DNA of 64,000 bases from Agapanthus africanus. Taxonomy: Eukaryota; Streptophyta; Magnoliopsida; Asparagales; Amaryllidaceae. The stretch's first letter is position 1, and each line of letters opens with the position of its first letter. The notes under the pieces were generated by a model, which was not told where the DNA came from, did no database searches, and saw only the letters and a program-made list of their open reading frames with translations. The stretch spans positions 21,245,154 through 21,309,153 of the forward strand of contig JASDDO010000028.1 in the NCBI GenBank assembly GCA_030015575.1. Direction: 5' to 3'. This document shows, one piece after another, positions 1 to 11,011 of this stretch. A program made the position numbers and the translations under genes.

Positions 1-95
1 TAAGGATACTTTAGTCCAGTTTGGGACTAAGATCGACTTAACAGGATCGTTTAGATCCGACAAGAGAGCATTTGGGAGCTCTATTGTCCCAGTTT

Positions 96-290
96 AGGGA
101 CATAGTGGTCCATTGCCAGTTTAGGGACATGGTGGTCCAAGTTCCAGTTTAGGGACATTGCGGTCCATGGGTAGTTTAAGGACATTGCGGTCCATGGGTA
201 GTTTAAGGACATTGCGGTCCATCGTTAGTTTTAAGACATCTCGGTCAAGGTTAAGGACGTCATAGTCCATGGGTTTAAGGACTCCACAGT
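96..290 (-). repeat. GGAC-N6-GTCC hairpin modules in LTR E
   Basis: On the minus strand a block of the type GGAC-six bases-GTCC followed by TTAAAC or CTAAACT recurs about every 27 bp, with several copies. The four-base arms are inverted repeats. The same module is arrayed in LTRs A, B and C. Confidence 0.7.
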
Positions 291-303
291 CCGGTATGTG
301 CTC

Positions 304-541
304 TGGATGCTTCACACGGGTTCACTGCCGTGCTTGGCGAGGACCAGGCTCCGCTCTGGGCGTTTTCCGTGGGGTCAAAGAGTGACGTTATCCACGTTCC
401 ACGTAACCAGGAATTTTGCACTAGATGCTTCTCACGGGTTCATTGCCGTGTTCGGCGAGGACTAGGCTCCGCTCTGGACGTTTTCCACGGGGTCAAAGAG
501 TGACATTATCCGCGTTCCACGTGACCAGGAATTTTGCATTA
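304..541. repeat. 118-bp tandem duplication in LTR E
   Basis: Two adjacent copies begin with TGCTTC at 308 and 426 and run through an ATTCCTGG-like end (read as 'ccaggaattttgca'). They differ at roughly one base in ten. The block is absent from the A, B and C LTRs, so it is specific to E. Confidence 0.75.
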
Positions 542-876
542 GGCATGGGTTTAAGGACCCCACAGTCCATGTCAATGTGTGGTCGTCGGGACCCGTCACC
601 TCTTTGAAGACATTGAGGGATTACAATGCCGAGTATCAAAGGAGTGAAGAGATGTACCCTAGAACCGGAGTGGCTTAAATAGTCCTTGGCCCAGTTTGGG
701 ATCAAGACCCATTAATTATGTTATGAGCCCACTGGCCCAGTTAATCATGAATTGAGGACTTATGGCCAGCTTGGGCTAAGTCCAATCAGGTTTGGAATAT
801 TGGTTTCTTGTTGGTCCATTGAGGGAGAGGCTTTGCCTCTATCCCTTTAGCCAATCAGGCCAAAGCCTAGTGTTAA

Positions 877-1330
877 ACACTTCAGAGCAGTCAGTGTTGA
901 ACACTGGGAATGAGGTCGACAAGTTAGTGTTCAACACTAAGAGATAATTGGTGTTAAACACCAGCAATAAGGCTTTTTCAAATTAGTGTTAAACACACTG
1001 CAAATAAGGCTTTTTGATCAGTGTCGAATGCTAAGGCCCAACAGTGTTTTAACACTGGGTTTGAGAGTTCCGATTTAGTGTTGAACACTAAGGCAAAAGG
1101 GGTCATGTGGCAACACGTGAGAACGCCCTCTTTGCATTTATTCTGCTGAAATCGCTGCATCATTCAGAGCATCACGTGCCATCACGTGACGGGCCTTCAT
1201 ATGCCTATGTATTAGAGTTTCTGCCAAGGGTCACGTGGGTCACGTGGGGGACTGCCGCAAAGGGCTTTCTGTAGTTCTTTTGGGGGGGTCACGTGGTGGC
1301 ACGTGACCCTGCCTCTAAGTATATTGTTTG
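877..1330. repeat. Palindrome block: AGTGTT-AACACT and CACGTG units
   Basis: Perfect short inverted repeats follow each other: 892-906 (CAGTGTT/AACACTG), 925-939 (TAGTGTT/AACACTA) and 950-962 (GGTGTT/AACACC), then GTCACGTG-ACACGTGAC type units. Loops are one to a few bases. Confidence 0.7.
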
Positions 1331-1354
1331 AAGAATCTATTGATCTTTCTTCTC

Positions 1355-1890
1355 AGGAATTAAATTCCCCGGGCTTTAATTTTCAAAGGAATTAAATTCC
1401 TACTTTCTTTTGAAGACTTATATTCTGGAGTAGGATCGAAGCCTGAATCTTCTGTAGGAATTAAATTCCTCATTTATGTGGAGGGCTGAATAGGGTTAAA
1501 CCCTAATAAAAGCTTTTTAAGGAATTAAACTTCCAGTCCCTGTTAGATTATGATTAGAGGAATTGAATTCCCGTTGTTTCAACAGAACTAAGTTCTTAAT
1601 TAGGGTTAAACCCTGCTTCTTTTATTTTGAAGGAATTAAATTCCCATGATACAGGGTCAAGCCCTACTTTCATCTTAAAGGAATTAAATTCCTATAGTTC
1701 TGTGAGAATTAAATTCTCATGCTTGCATTCCTTCTCTATGTTTTGGATCTGCATGGCAGGATCTCGACCCATTGAGAATTAAATTCTCAACCTTAAGGGG
1801 AGATGTGCACTTTGCAGATCCTCTATCAAAGAGAGAAGAAATGTGCTCTTCTGTTTTATGTATCAGAGTTAAACTCTGTTGAGAATTAAA
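1355..1890. repeat. Palindrome block: GGAATT-A-AATTCC family
   Basis: About ten degenerate copies of an odd palindrome of the type AGGAATT-A-AATTCCT (e.g. 1387-1401) are mixed with GGGTT-A-AACCC, GAGAATT-A-AATTCTC and AGAGTT-A-AACTCT. Each keeps the same one-base-loop plan while the arms change. Confidence 0.7.
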
Positions 1891-2040
1891 TTCCCCTTCT
1901 TTCAAAAGGCCTTCCCTTTCTTACCTAGGGTTTTTGCAGAAGATCCAAGTCTTTTTAAAGTATCAAAGCTTTTTTCCTTTTTTCTTTCTCTGCGCCTGTA
2001 TCTCCGTCTCTATCTCTCCCTTTTTGTGTCTCTTGGCTCC

Positions 2041-2048
2041 TATTTATA
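2041..2048 (-). promoter_or_regulatory. TATA box of LTR E
   Basis: The minus strand reads TATAAATA, followed by a CT/GA-rich start region. Its place inside the LTR matches the TATA boxes of LTRs A, B and C, so it probably separates U3 (2835 to about 2010) from a long transcribed leader. Confidence 0.5.
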
Positions 2049-2359
2049 GGAGAAGCAGCCGAATGAATTAGTTTTTGATGAATCTTCACTGAGAGATTTG
2101 ATTTGCATCCATCATTCGTTTTGGACCTTTGGATTATTGGGTGAATTTTATTCACCATTGGATTTTAAATCCAGAGATTCTCCTTTGTTATTTTGGTTAG
2201 ATTTAAGGGGGAAATCTTTCCAAACCCGAGATTTTCCATAGATAGATGATATTTAATCATCTCTGAATCTTTAATTTGATTGGTCCCAGATACTCACTTT
2301 CCTTTGGAAGGATTCAAATTTCCTTCAGAATTTAATTCTGCCGTCAACATGGGCTTTGA

Positions 2360-2730
2360 AAGCCGGTCACGTGTGACCACGTGACCCATGGTCACGTGCG
2401 GACACGTGACCCCCTTTTGGAATGAGCCTTCCGCTTTCTCTTGCGTCTGTCTTCTGATTGCTGCTTCGATGTCACGTGCTACCACGTGATCCCTGGTCAC
2501 GTGTGAGCACATGACCCTTGTTTGAACTCTCTTTCTTTAGTTCAACGGGAGAACTGATCTGCTGTCTTGCACGTCACGTGGCAACACGTGACCTTGGTCA
2601 CGTGGGAGCACATGACCTATTCTGAGGCTCTTTTCCTTGTCTTGATCAGGGGACTAATGTGTGCTTTTCTGCCGCCTTATATGTCACGTGTCGACACGTG
2701 ACTGCCGGTCACGTGTAAGCACGTGGCCCC
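2360..2730. repeat. CACGTG palindrome array in U3 of LTR E
   Basis: Paired GTCACGTG and CACGTGAC motifs recur four times or more. The unit at 2683-2702 is a perfect 20-bp palindrome. CACGTG is the plant G-box core, so these could be bZIP/bHLH sites, but only the motif is visible. Confidence 0.65.
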
Positions 2731-2835
2731 TTTTTGAAGCTTTTCCCAGAAGCTTTCCTGATTTTAAATCAGGAAACAGTGGCCCCCTTTTTGAAGCTTT
2801 TCCCAGAAGCTTTCCTGATTTTAAATCAGGAAACA
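2725..2835. repeat. Tandem duplication at the start of LTR E with 21-bp palindrome
   Basis: A unit of about 56 bp occurs twice. Each copy contains an odd palindrome with ten-base arms (2755-2775 in one copy, TTCCTGATTT and its complement) and an AAGCTT-containing inverted repeat. The outer copy forms the LTR terminus. Confidence 0.75.
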
Positions 2836-5800
2836 AGACGCATACGCTGAAGCCTGTCAAGCGTAGGATCCGCGCCATGCCAGATTTCTTTTTCCACCTT
2901 GGTTTCTTCAGAGCGGTAGAACAGAATTGCTTTCTCGTTCTCTCGCCTGGGAGGGATGTAGAATGTTTGTAGCTCTTCTACACTGTAGATATTAAGTGCA
3001 TCCAGTTCTTTATGGTGTTTAAGCGGCACTATGGCGACTTGTAGACTTTGCTCTTCGTCAGCGGACTTTCGTATTGAAGGTCGAGCAGAGAATACAGCGT
3101 GGATCTCATCTTCCGAGTCGCTACCAAAGATCAACGTAGGAGTGGACGGTCCTGGCTTACTGTGCTGGGGTGGACCTGAATACACTATCCCCTCTTCCTC
3201 CTCGGTATCACTGCCGAAGACAGGGATGGTGGCGTTAGCTTTATTCTCTGGTTTGTGACACTTCTCCGTATCTTCGAAATCTGGCAAGAAGTATTTGGCA
3301 TCTTCGTATTTGCGGACCTCGTTCACAGAGAACGGGTTCAGTTCTCCCGTCACGGTATACTCGAAACCATCCTTAAAATACTTCATACACTGATGTTGTG
3401 TAGAAGGGATGATGTTGTACTCGTGTAACCATGGTCGGCCGAACAAAGCGTTGTAGCATGTCTTGGCGTCTATGACATGGAACTTAATATCCGTGATGAG
3501 TAGCCCGAAGCGTAGCGTCAGTATCACAGACCCAAGAGTTCTTGATGACTGGGAGTCGAACCCGGAGATGGTGATATTGTCACGAGCAAGGTGCTGGACG
3601 CTCATGCAGATTTCTTTTAACACCCGCACATTGAGGAGATTAACGGAGGATCCATTGTCGATCAGGATTTTGCTTATCTTAATATCGTGGCAATATCCCG
3701 AGACATAAAGAGGACGATTGTGTTCGCACGTCCCAAGTAGAAGGTCTTCATCGCCAAAAGTAACATCCGCCGTGTGCACTTCTTCCAATTCATCCTTCAT
3801 CTTTTCCTCAGCCAGGCATGCTTGGAATTGTTCTGGGTCTTGGAGCGCCTTAATCAACGAATCTCTCGCCTCTTTTGATAGCAAAAGGGTGTCAAGAATG
3901 CTGAGCTGTGAGGGCAGCTTCCTTAGATGTGCTAAGACGTTGTAATCCATCTTATTCTTCTTCGGCGGGTTGTTGACGTTTAGCTCCTCCAGAACTTGGT
4001 CATCTAAGACGATATCTTTAGAGACCTTTTCTTTCCCTTTATCTTTTCTGTTTGAGGGTCCGAGGTTCTTTTCAGGCAGCGTCCGATTCCGCAGCCGAAT
4101 ATTTTCGCAGACCTTCGGCTCTTCTTCTTTTCCCGAAGTGGATTCTTTAAAGAGAGGAGCAAGTTCTAGCTCCTCATCAGAATCGCTTTCGAATGTAGGC
4201 ACTGGTGACCCGCCAGTGTTAGCCATGCGACAATTGTCGGTAGTTCTTTCAAGCTCTTCGGTCGTATTTCTTTGCTCCCGACGAGTTTTACACTTTTCCC
4301 GCTTAAAGCATTGTCGATGAGCAACGTATCCTTGCCACCATCTATCGAAAGCTTTGCACTCTTGGGTGGGGTGCGAAACCTTCTGATGATATAAGCAATA
4401 GGACGGGTGCATTTCTATTTCATTGGTGATGCTTCCTTCAGAGGATGGTAGCTTCATGCCCATTGATATGGCCTTAGCAAACTTTTTCCTCATCTTAAAT
4501 TGGCTTTTGTCAACGGTGGAGGCATTTTGCTCCAGCGGGATTATCTCAGCTCTTTCATCAAGTCGCTGGCGCTTGGCCCTTTCAAATATAGCCGTCTCGC
4601 GTTCTCGATCAGCTTTACTTTTCAGTCGAGCTTCGTTAAGGAACGCGTCAATCATTTCATCTGATAGTTTCGGGAATTTTGGTTCAAGATTTGCCCCCAG
4701 CACTTCAGTACAAGGAGTTTCCTCATCACCAACGAACGAATGGGAAATCACATGACAGCTCGCCACGCATTCTTCAGATTCATCTGACGAACTTTCTCCC
4801 TCACCTTCCTCTTGAAAGACGTGATTGAGGAACTCTTGGAGTGTAATGGGAGTCCGTGCCTTCTGGTTGTACTCCTCCAGCGCGTCAATTTGTTTTTGCA
4901 AGTCTGTGCGCTTGTCGCCAGGCTTCACGGGCTTTTTAGATTTCTTCTTCTTCTTTTTCGAAGATTTTGACGGCTGGCTGCAAGTGCTTGAGCCACCACC
5001 ATCGGTCTTTGGAGTTGTACGCGGCTTCAACATCCCCTCAATGACCTGCGGTTCCAACGGGTTCTTCCACTTGATCGCTGGACATGCCTGAAGATCGTTT
5101 AGCATCCTCTTTGTCTTGGCTGATAATACAACCTCCCAAGAAGCTTCTTCAATGACGGAGCATGTTGCCCCCGGCGTATTCGTCCCCTTAGAGGTATGGG
5201 GCTGCGGGGGATTCACCTTCCATTTGTCCGATAACGTGAACTTGCCCTGTCGGTACTGGTTTTCAAGCCAATTTTTGAAAACATAGCAGTCTTCGATCGG
5301 ATGGCCTAGTACTCGATGATAAGGACAGTAGTTAGGCTCGTTGACGTCACTTGGTTGCAACGGACGTTTTGGATCCGGCAGATTTATGAGTCTGTTGCGC
5401 AACGCCAGCTCGAATAACCTCCTCGTATTATCGCGGGGAAAGGAATAAGGACGTCCCATCCTATCCTCAAGGGGTACGTACGGACGCATATTATTTTGAT
5501 GAGCAACAGGCTTCGAGTCGCTCGGTTGTTGTTGAGCATTAGCGACGACGATCGCTTTTCCCTTCCCTTTGTCATTTCGGGAGTCCGGCCTTAGAAGATG
5601 GGGTTTATGGCCCATTTGATCCATTTGTGCTAATTTGTCAATCAAGGCCTGGAAGGTAGTTGGCTTGAAAAATATCATAAATTATGAGATGGTCGCTTGC
5701 GGATCAAGGGTTCCCACAAACATACCCACCGCGGGAGCTTCTTCAATGCGTTGCTCGCACTTCGACCACAAGTTCCGCCACCGTATAGCATATTGAACCC

Positions 5801-7694
5801 ACGTCTCGCCTGGCTTTACCCTGACGTTAATCAGTGCTGTCATCGGGGTACGCTCACTGGCGCTTGCAGAACGCTGAGTAAACAGCAGCTCCATCTCCGC
5901 GAAGGTTTTAATAGAGTCGTTCGGGAGCTCAGAGTACCATTCGAACGCCGTATCTGATAAGCTTCCAACAAACTGGCGAAGCAACAGCTTATCATCACCA
6001 CCGGTGTTACCGCAGAGTGCCCTGAACTGGGCAACATGCTGATGAGGATTGCCCGTTCCTTTATAGACATGGAACTTGGGAATTGTGTAACCGGGTGGGT
6101 ACTTGATTTGATCGTACCAACTTGGATATGGCCGCCCCGTTTTTACGACCTGACCGGCCGCTTCGGTCGCATGATGAACCCGTATTTGCTGGGCGATGTA
6201 CTCATCCAAATCAGCTTTGGAGATTGTATCCTCTTTAGCTGTCGATAGAGCTGGTGGAGGATTTGATGTCTCTCCCCTATCGTCTCCAAGGACGATCGGG
6301 GGCTCTTCAACCGGGGGCTCTTATTGTATCATCATCCCGATCATGTCCTGGAAGAGGAGGCCCATACGCTGTATGTTGGCTGCTTGTTCAGCAACCTCTT
6401 TGTCCTTCTTCTCCAATATCCGACGAAAGAATTCGGCGTCGGTTTCTTCCTCTTGGCGCTCATCTGAGGACGTTTCAGGGTTCTCTTTTGGTCCTGTAAG
6501 TGCGGCCATAGCGTTCATCATCTCCTGGAGCTTTTGTTGCTGCTCCTGAGCCTTGGTCACTGACCGTGTAAGCGGTCTATGACCCATGGATGCACGGCTG
6601 TCTTCTTTTCCCGATGCCATGTAAACCGTATGAACTGTTATGCCCCCTGGCTTGGGGCGTTTAGGTTCACCATTTTTAACTTTTGCCGCTGACGCGGGAG
6701 TTTTCTCTGGCCTCCTTCTTTTGTGAGCCGTTGAGGTTGAAGGGGCCATTGCAGTGGGCACCCTAGCGATTGTTGTCCCTTGCTGTTTAATAGGACGGTC
6801 CTTGTCTTTTTCCACCTTCGCCTTTTTCTGGCGACGAGAGTGACCTGGGTCAATCACGGAGTCTTGAACCCTCCGCCAAACTTTATAAATTTTTGAAGAC
6901 AGCCGTTGAGGGGGCTGTTCTTGCTTTGTTTCCGGATCTCTCTCCATAGGTGGAGGGGATCTTTTCAATATAGCGGTTGGAGAGTTCTTACGTACCCTCC
7001 TCAGCAGTTCAAAGCTGTTCTCAGTTGGAACAACAGCGTTGACTTCCACCACTGGAGCCGGTGGAGTTAGCCCTGAGGGGGAGTTGCCCCCTGCTTTCCT
7101 CATTCGTTGCCAATGGCGACGTCGAGCATGACGAGCCGTTGGGACTGGCTCGGAGATTGAGACATCTTCTTTTTGCCCCCTGTCTGAATGAGGTGCCACC
7201 GGTGTTAACCTCTTAAAGACTGAGGTTGTCTTTTGAGGGGTGATATTCAACCTGTCGAAGACGGATCCTCGAGCAGGGGCAGGAGCGGGAATCGTCAGTC
7301 TTGAAAAGACTGACTCTTTGACAGGGGAAGCCGTCTTGACGACTTCTGGAGCAGCAGTTATTGCCTTCCTTGGGACAGCCAGTTTAGAGTTCTGATTTAG
7401 CCTGGTGAAAACAGAGGCTGTCGGTTTGGTAGCGGGCGACCCGTTGACAGGGGCCGTCGTAGCAGTGAGCCGGTCGAAGACCGACTTTTTGTTCACTTCC
7501 GGTGCAGGTATTGGCATAGAGAAGCTTGTAGGTGGGATCATGGTCCCGAAAAACAGGCCGGTGGTGGCCTGGGTCACCTGGTCTACTGGCAGAGCGAGAA
7601 AGGAAGCCGCTTGGGGCCCATATGCTACACCTCCCGGTGAGGTGGAGCGTCCGTTGCAGTGGCACTTCGAGCAGTTGGTGCAGTTAAAGGCCAT
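2836..7694 (-). pseudogene. gag-protease of element A (truncated, two nonsense codons)
   Basis: The conserved start is at 7694 (MAFNCTNCSKC, a cysteine-rich N terminus); an upstream methionine at 7793 is not kept open in B. Domains in order: proline/serine-rich N-terminal half with repeated 'VFxRL' motifs, retrotransposon gag domain around 6150-5750, a zinc-knuckle-like PYHRVLGHPIEDC, a charged KR/E-rich linker, a second knuckle-like LYHQKVSHPTQEC, and an aspartic protease with DNGSS near 3650. In-frame stops at 6321-6323 and 5682-5684 both look like CAA to TAA when compared with B or C. The frame ends where LTR E was inserted at 2836. In an intact element it would supply capsid and polyprotein-processing functions. 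Confidence 0.85.
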
Positions 7695-7820
7695 TGAATC
7701 TTGAGTTCTGTGCCAGGCAAAAGACCAAATCTTAGTAACTTGAAATCCGAAGGCAACCGTTAACAAACCGCGATTGGTTCGCGAAAACGACACACGAAGT
7801 GTGGAGTGGAAAGAGGAAAA

Positions 7821-7839
7821 GGTCCCATCGGGCGTGCCA
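7821..7839 (-). other. Primer-binding-like site of element A
   Basis: The minus strand reads TGGCACGCCCGATGGGACC, starting five bases inside the LTR end. B and C have the same site with one base different. It starts TGG as a tRNA-CCA complement should. I cannot name the tRNA with confidence. Confidence 0.65.
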
Positions 7840-8559
7840 GAATCTGTTCCCCTCCGAAAGGCGGCGCACAGGACCGCGATGTCCTGACGCTGAGATTCGG
7901 GGCAGATGCTATTTGGTTTTATCCGTCCACCTCTCCGAAGATGCCAAGTTGATTTATGGCACCGTGTATCGGAAGTTTAGGCGGATGCGGCCGATGTAGC
8001 AGATTTCATCAGATTCCCCCTCGCTTGAGCGGTTTTTGATTGTGGGGACGCTCCTCCCTGCAGGCGCAAGCCCCTGCAGTTAATTACGCTACCGCATTGT
8101 GGTAACAACTTTCTCCTTCTCCAGAATTTCACTTCGTGTCGTGTGTGTTTATTTTGTTTGTGGTTGCCCGTGGATTGTATACGGAGACTGAGTAATGCCG
8201 TCGCCCGTAGGACGTGGATTAGTCCAAATCCGTATTTACTTAGATTTGGGTTTGGTGTTTTAGTTTAAGGATATGTTAGCCATGTTTAGGCTAAGATCGA
8301 CTTAAACGTTCGTTAAGGATACATTAGTCTTGTTTGGGACTAAGATCGACTTAACGTAGTGATATATGGCCATCAGGACTCGTCACCTCTCTGACGTCGT
8401 TGAAGGATTACAACGACAGGTGTCAGAGGAGCTCAGAGATGTATCCTTGAACCAAAGTTGATTTGGAGTTTTATCATTCATTTAAATGTCTAAGGATACG
8501 TTAGCCGTATTTGGGGCTAAGATCAACTTAAACGGGACCGTTTAGATCCGACAAAAGAG

Positions 8560-8800
8560 TATTTGGAGGCTCTATTGTTCCAGTTTAGGGACATAGTGGT
8601 CCATAGGTAGTTTAGGGACGTTGCGGTCCATGCTCCAGTTTAGGGACGTGGTGGTCCGTATTCCAGTTTAAGGACGTGGTGGTCCGTTATTAGTTTAGGG
8701 ACGTTTCGGTCCGACATTAGTTTAGGGACGTTTCAGTCCGACATTAGTTTAAGGACGTTTCGGTCCACGAGTTTAAGGACCCCGCAGTCCATTATGATGT
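8560..8800 (-). repeat. GGAC-N6-GTCC module array in LTR A
   Basis: About seven units of GGAC-N6-GTCC are each followed by a TAAACT-type spacer on the minus strand, the same family as 59842-60050 in element B. Confidence 0.75.
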
Positions 8801-9784
8801 GTAGTCGTCGGGACCCGTCACCTCTCTGACATCGTTGAAGGATTACAACGATAGGTGTCAAAGAAGTTCGGAGATGTACCCTCGAACCGGATATAAATTG
8901 ATTTAAGAGAGAGCAATCTTGCTCAGTTTAATTTAAGGACTTACGGCAAAATTGGGCTAAGTCCAGTTGAAAATGTTCAACATTTTATTTACTTTTGCAT
9001 TGCATTTCTTTTTATTTTTATTTGGGCTCTGCCCAGAAAGGATGCAGAGCATCGATTTGTTTTGGGCTCTGCTCTTTATAAATGATGCAGAGCATCAATT
9101 TTAATTGGGCTCTGCCTTTTTATTGCTTTGCAATTTATTTTGGCCTGCTTGGTCTTTTTGATTTGGGCCTGGCCCTTTTAGGAAATGCATTGCATTTATC
9201 AGGTGCTTTGCGCTAATCAGAGAGCGCAAGGGTTTGTAACGACGACACGTGTCATGCAAGCGCAGTGCGCTGCGCTAGTGCGCTGCTGACACGTGGCGCT
9301 CTCCGGTGAGCTGCGCCAATCACAGATAGCAAAGCTCTATTTTAAAAGCGCATAGCGCAATTGGTGCAGATGCTGACACGTGGCGCTCTCTGGTGGCTTG
9401 CGCCAATCCAAGAGCGCAACAGTGCAGTTTTGCAAGTGCAAGGCACTATGTTTTAGGAATCTTTTAGATTCAATGAACAGAAGTGCAAAGCACTGTTAGA
9501 TTTTTTGATCTAATTTAGATCAAAGAAAAAGATAAGTTTTTTCTTATCTTAAAGAACCAAAGGTTCATGAAAAAGTGCAAAGCACTATTTTAATTTATCC
9601 CTTTATTTAGTTATGTTTTAAAGATCAATGATCTTGTTTTTAGATTAATGATCTGTTCATAAGAGAATTTTCTCTTCTCTCAAAAGTTTTTACCTTCTGT
9701 TGTTCTTGAGGAGTTCTCGAGAATTCTCTTCTCTCTCTTTTTTTTAGAAAGATGTTGATGCCTTTGAATTGAGGTCTGGGGTCC

Positions 9785-9792
9785 TTTTTATA
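9785..9792 (-). promoter_or_regulatory. Sense TATA box of LTR A
   Basis: The minus strand reads TATAAAAAGG, the same context as in LTRs B and C. It marks the likely U3/R border, leaving about 1.9 kb of LTR as transcribed leader. Confidence 0.6.
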
Positions 9793-10199
9793 GTGCTCAT
9801 AAATTAGTTAAATTTGTTAAAGAGATCTCTCTCTGAGTGATTTGGGGAATTTTCCCCACCTTTGGATCTTTGATCCAAGGGTTTCTGTTTTACAGAAGAA
9901 AATCTTCTTGTTTTAATAAGAACAGAAAGATTTCTTTAAATCTCCATTCTGTTTTGCGCAACTCCCCAGCGCTTGACACGTGTCGCGCAGCGCAGCGCTT
10001 GCGCAGCTGGGCTTGCGCAACTGCGCAGACACGTGTCGTGCAGTGCAGCGCTTGCGCAACTGTGCTTGCGCAGTTGTGTTTGCGCAACTGCGCCGACACG
10101 TGTCGCGCAGTGCAGCGCTTGCGCAACTGAAACGTTGCTTTCTTTACTTTTTTGTTTTAAACAGAGCTTTGCTCTGATTGGTTGCGCTGCCTCGGGCGC

Positions 10200-10280
10200 T
10201 GCACTGGTGCGTCTGCGCTAGACACGTGGCGCCCTGCGCTCAGCGCAGAGGATCTGAAGCGTTGCTTCATTTATTGAAAC
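10200..10280. repeat. Second copy of U3-start sequence beside the antisense gene (A)
   Basis: This stretch (cacgtggcgc ... gaagcgttgcttcatttattgaa) repeats 11450-11505 near the LTR start, in the same orientation. The antisense gene sits between the two copies, as it does in LTR C. Confidence 0.65.
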
Positions 10281-10426
10281 TTAGATTTTGGGCAAATCGG
10301 AAGCATCGCTTCTCCTGAGATATCTTTTCATCTCCTTTTTTCAAGTCAAACTCATATTTCCAAAATTCTGATTTCCCGTGCCATGGAAATGATTTCATTG
10401 TGCACAGAATCTTCTGCGCCTGGGTC

Positions 10427-10436
10427 TATATATATA
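10427..10436 (+). promoter_or_regulatory. TATA box of the antisense U3 gene (A)
   Basis: A TATATATATA run lies about 55 bp before the ATG. The leader between them is short and pyrimidine-rich. The same arrangement occurs in C at 27235-27244. Confidence 0.55.
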
Positions 10437-10486
10437 ATTCGAGGCTGAGCCTTTTCTTCTCTCATTTTCAGAGAACTTCTTCGATC

Positions 10487-11011
10487 ATGGCTTGCAATCG
10501 CCCTCATGCCCGCCGACAACCATGGGAGGTACCGATTCGGGACATTGTTCCTCGCTTTGCTGCGCGCCTGGTGGATTCTTCTCTCTCGGACGAGCAGTGC
10601 GATGCTGCACTGCACGAGCTTTTGACTCGTGTGGGGTCTCCTCTCCCTCCGAATTCCATTTGGCTTCGGATGATCCTTGCCTCGGTGCTCACCGACATTC
10701 TCCCTCCTCCAGCAGAGATATCCTCGGCAATGCCGGACACCGCCGAGGACAAGATTGAGTGCTTTCTTGAAGCGCACTTGATCACCAAAGCCCTAAGGGA
10801 CTGCTCTCTCCACTTGCTGAGCCAGATACGGGCTCGTCGGGTTGTCATCGCCACTCTTTCCCGGGAGTGCGGCATCGACCGTTGGATGGCTACCCCTCGG
10901 GAGGATTGCCGTTTCGACATGATGGAGAAGACGGAGAGAGAACTGAATAATCTCCTCTTTCTTTTTGTGAACCCTTGTCTCTGTGATCCCGTATTCGGTG
11001 ATCTTTTTTAA
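10487..11011 (+). CDS. Antisense U3 protein of element A (174 aa, unknown)
   Basis: An intact frame runs opposite to element A inside its LTR. The start MACNRPHARRQPW is 51 bp downstream of a TATA box (10427-10436). An in-frame upstream methionine at 10400 lies before the TATA box and is rejected. The product is basic at the N terminus, rich in Leu and Arg, probably mostly helical, with no signal peptide or membrane segment. A same-length copy (26663-27187) lies in the same place in LTR C. By eye the two proteins differ at about 20 of 174 positions without any stop or indel, and about half of the base changes are silent. I do not recognise the family. B's LTRs lack it. It may be a captured host gene or an element accessory gene; function unknown. 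Confidence 0.6.
   Translation: MACNRPHARRQPWEVPIRDIVPRFAARLVDSSLSDEQCDAALHELLTRVGSPLPPNSIWLRMILASVLTDILPPPAEISSAMPDTAEDKIECFLEAHLITKALRDCSLHLLSQIRARRVVIATLSRECGIDRWMATPREDCRFDMMEKTERELNNLLFLFVNPCLCDPVFGDLF

Larger units (their letters stand above)
1..2835 (-). mobile_element. LTR of Tat-like retrotransposon E (left part outside window)
   Basis: Seen: reading the minus strand, the coding sequence of element A stops abruptly and is replaced at 2835 by a sequence starting TG with a long inverted repeat. The lower-coordinate 750 bp carries the same modules as the ends of the A, B and C LTRs: GGAC-N6-GTCC units, the GACCCGTCACC block and a 'gggctaagtcc' block. From about 850 to 2835 the sequence is unrelated to the other LTRs and is made of palindromes. 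A minus-strand TATA box lies at 2041-2048. Inference: this is the 5' LTR of an element inserted into A's gag, with its end and internal region beyond base 1. The target-site duplication cannot be checked because the far side is missing. Confidence 0.75.

Noticed and set aside
2661-5091. Many plus-strand frames over element A (and minus-strand frames over B and C)
   Set aside because: Opposite-strand shadows of gag, recurring at the same relative places in each element copy.
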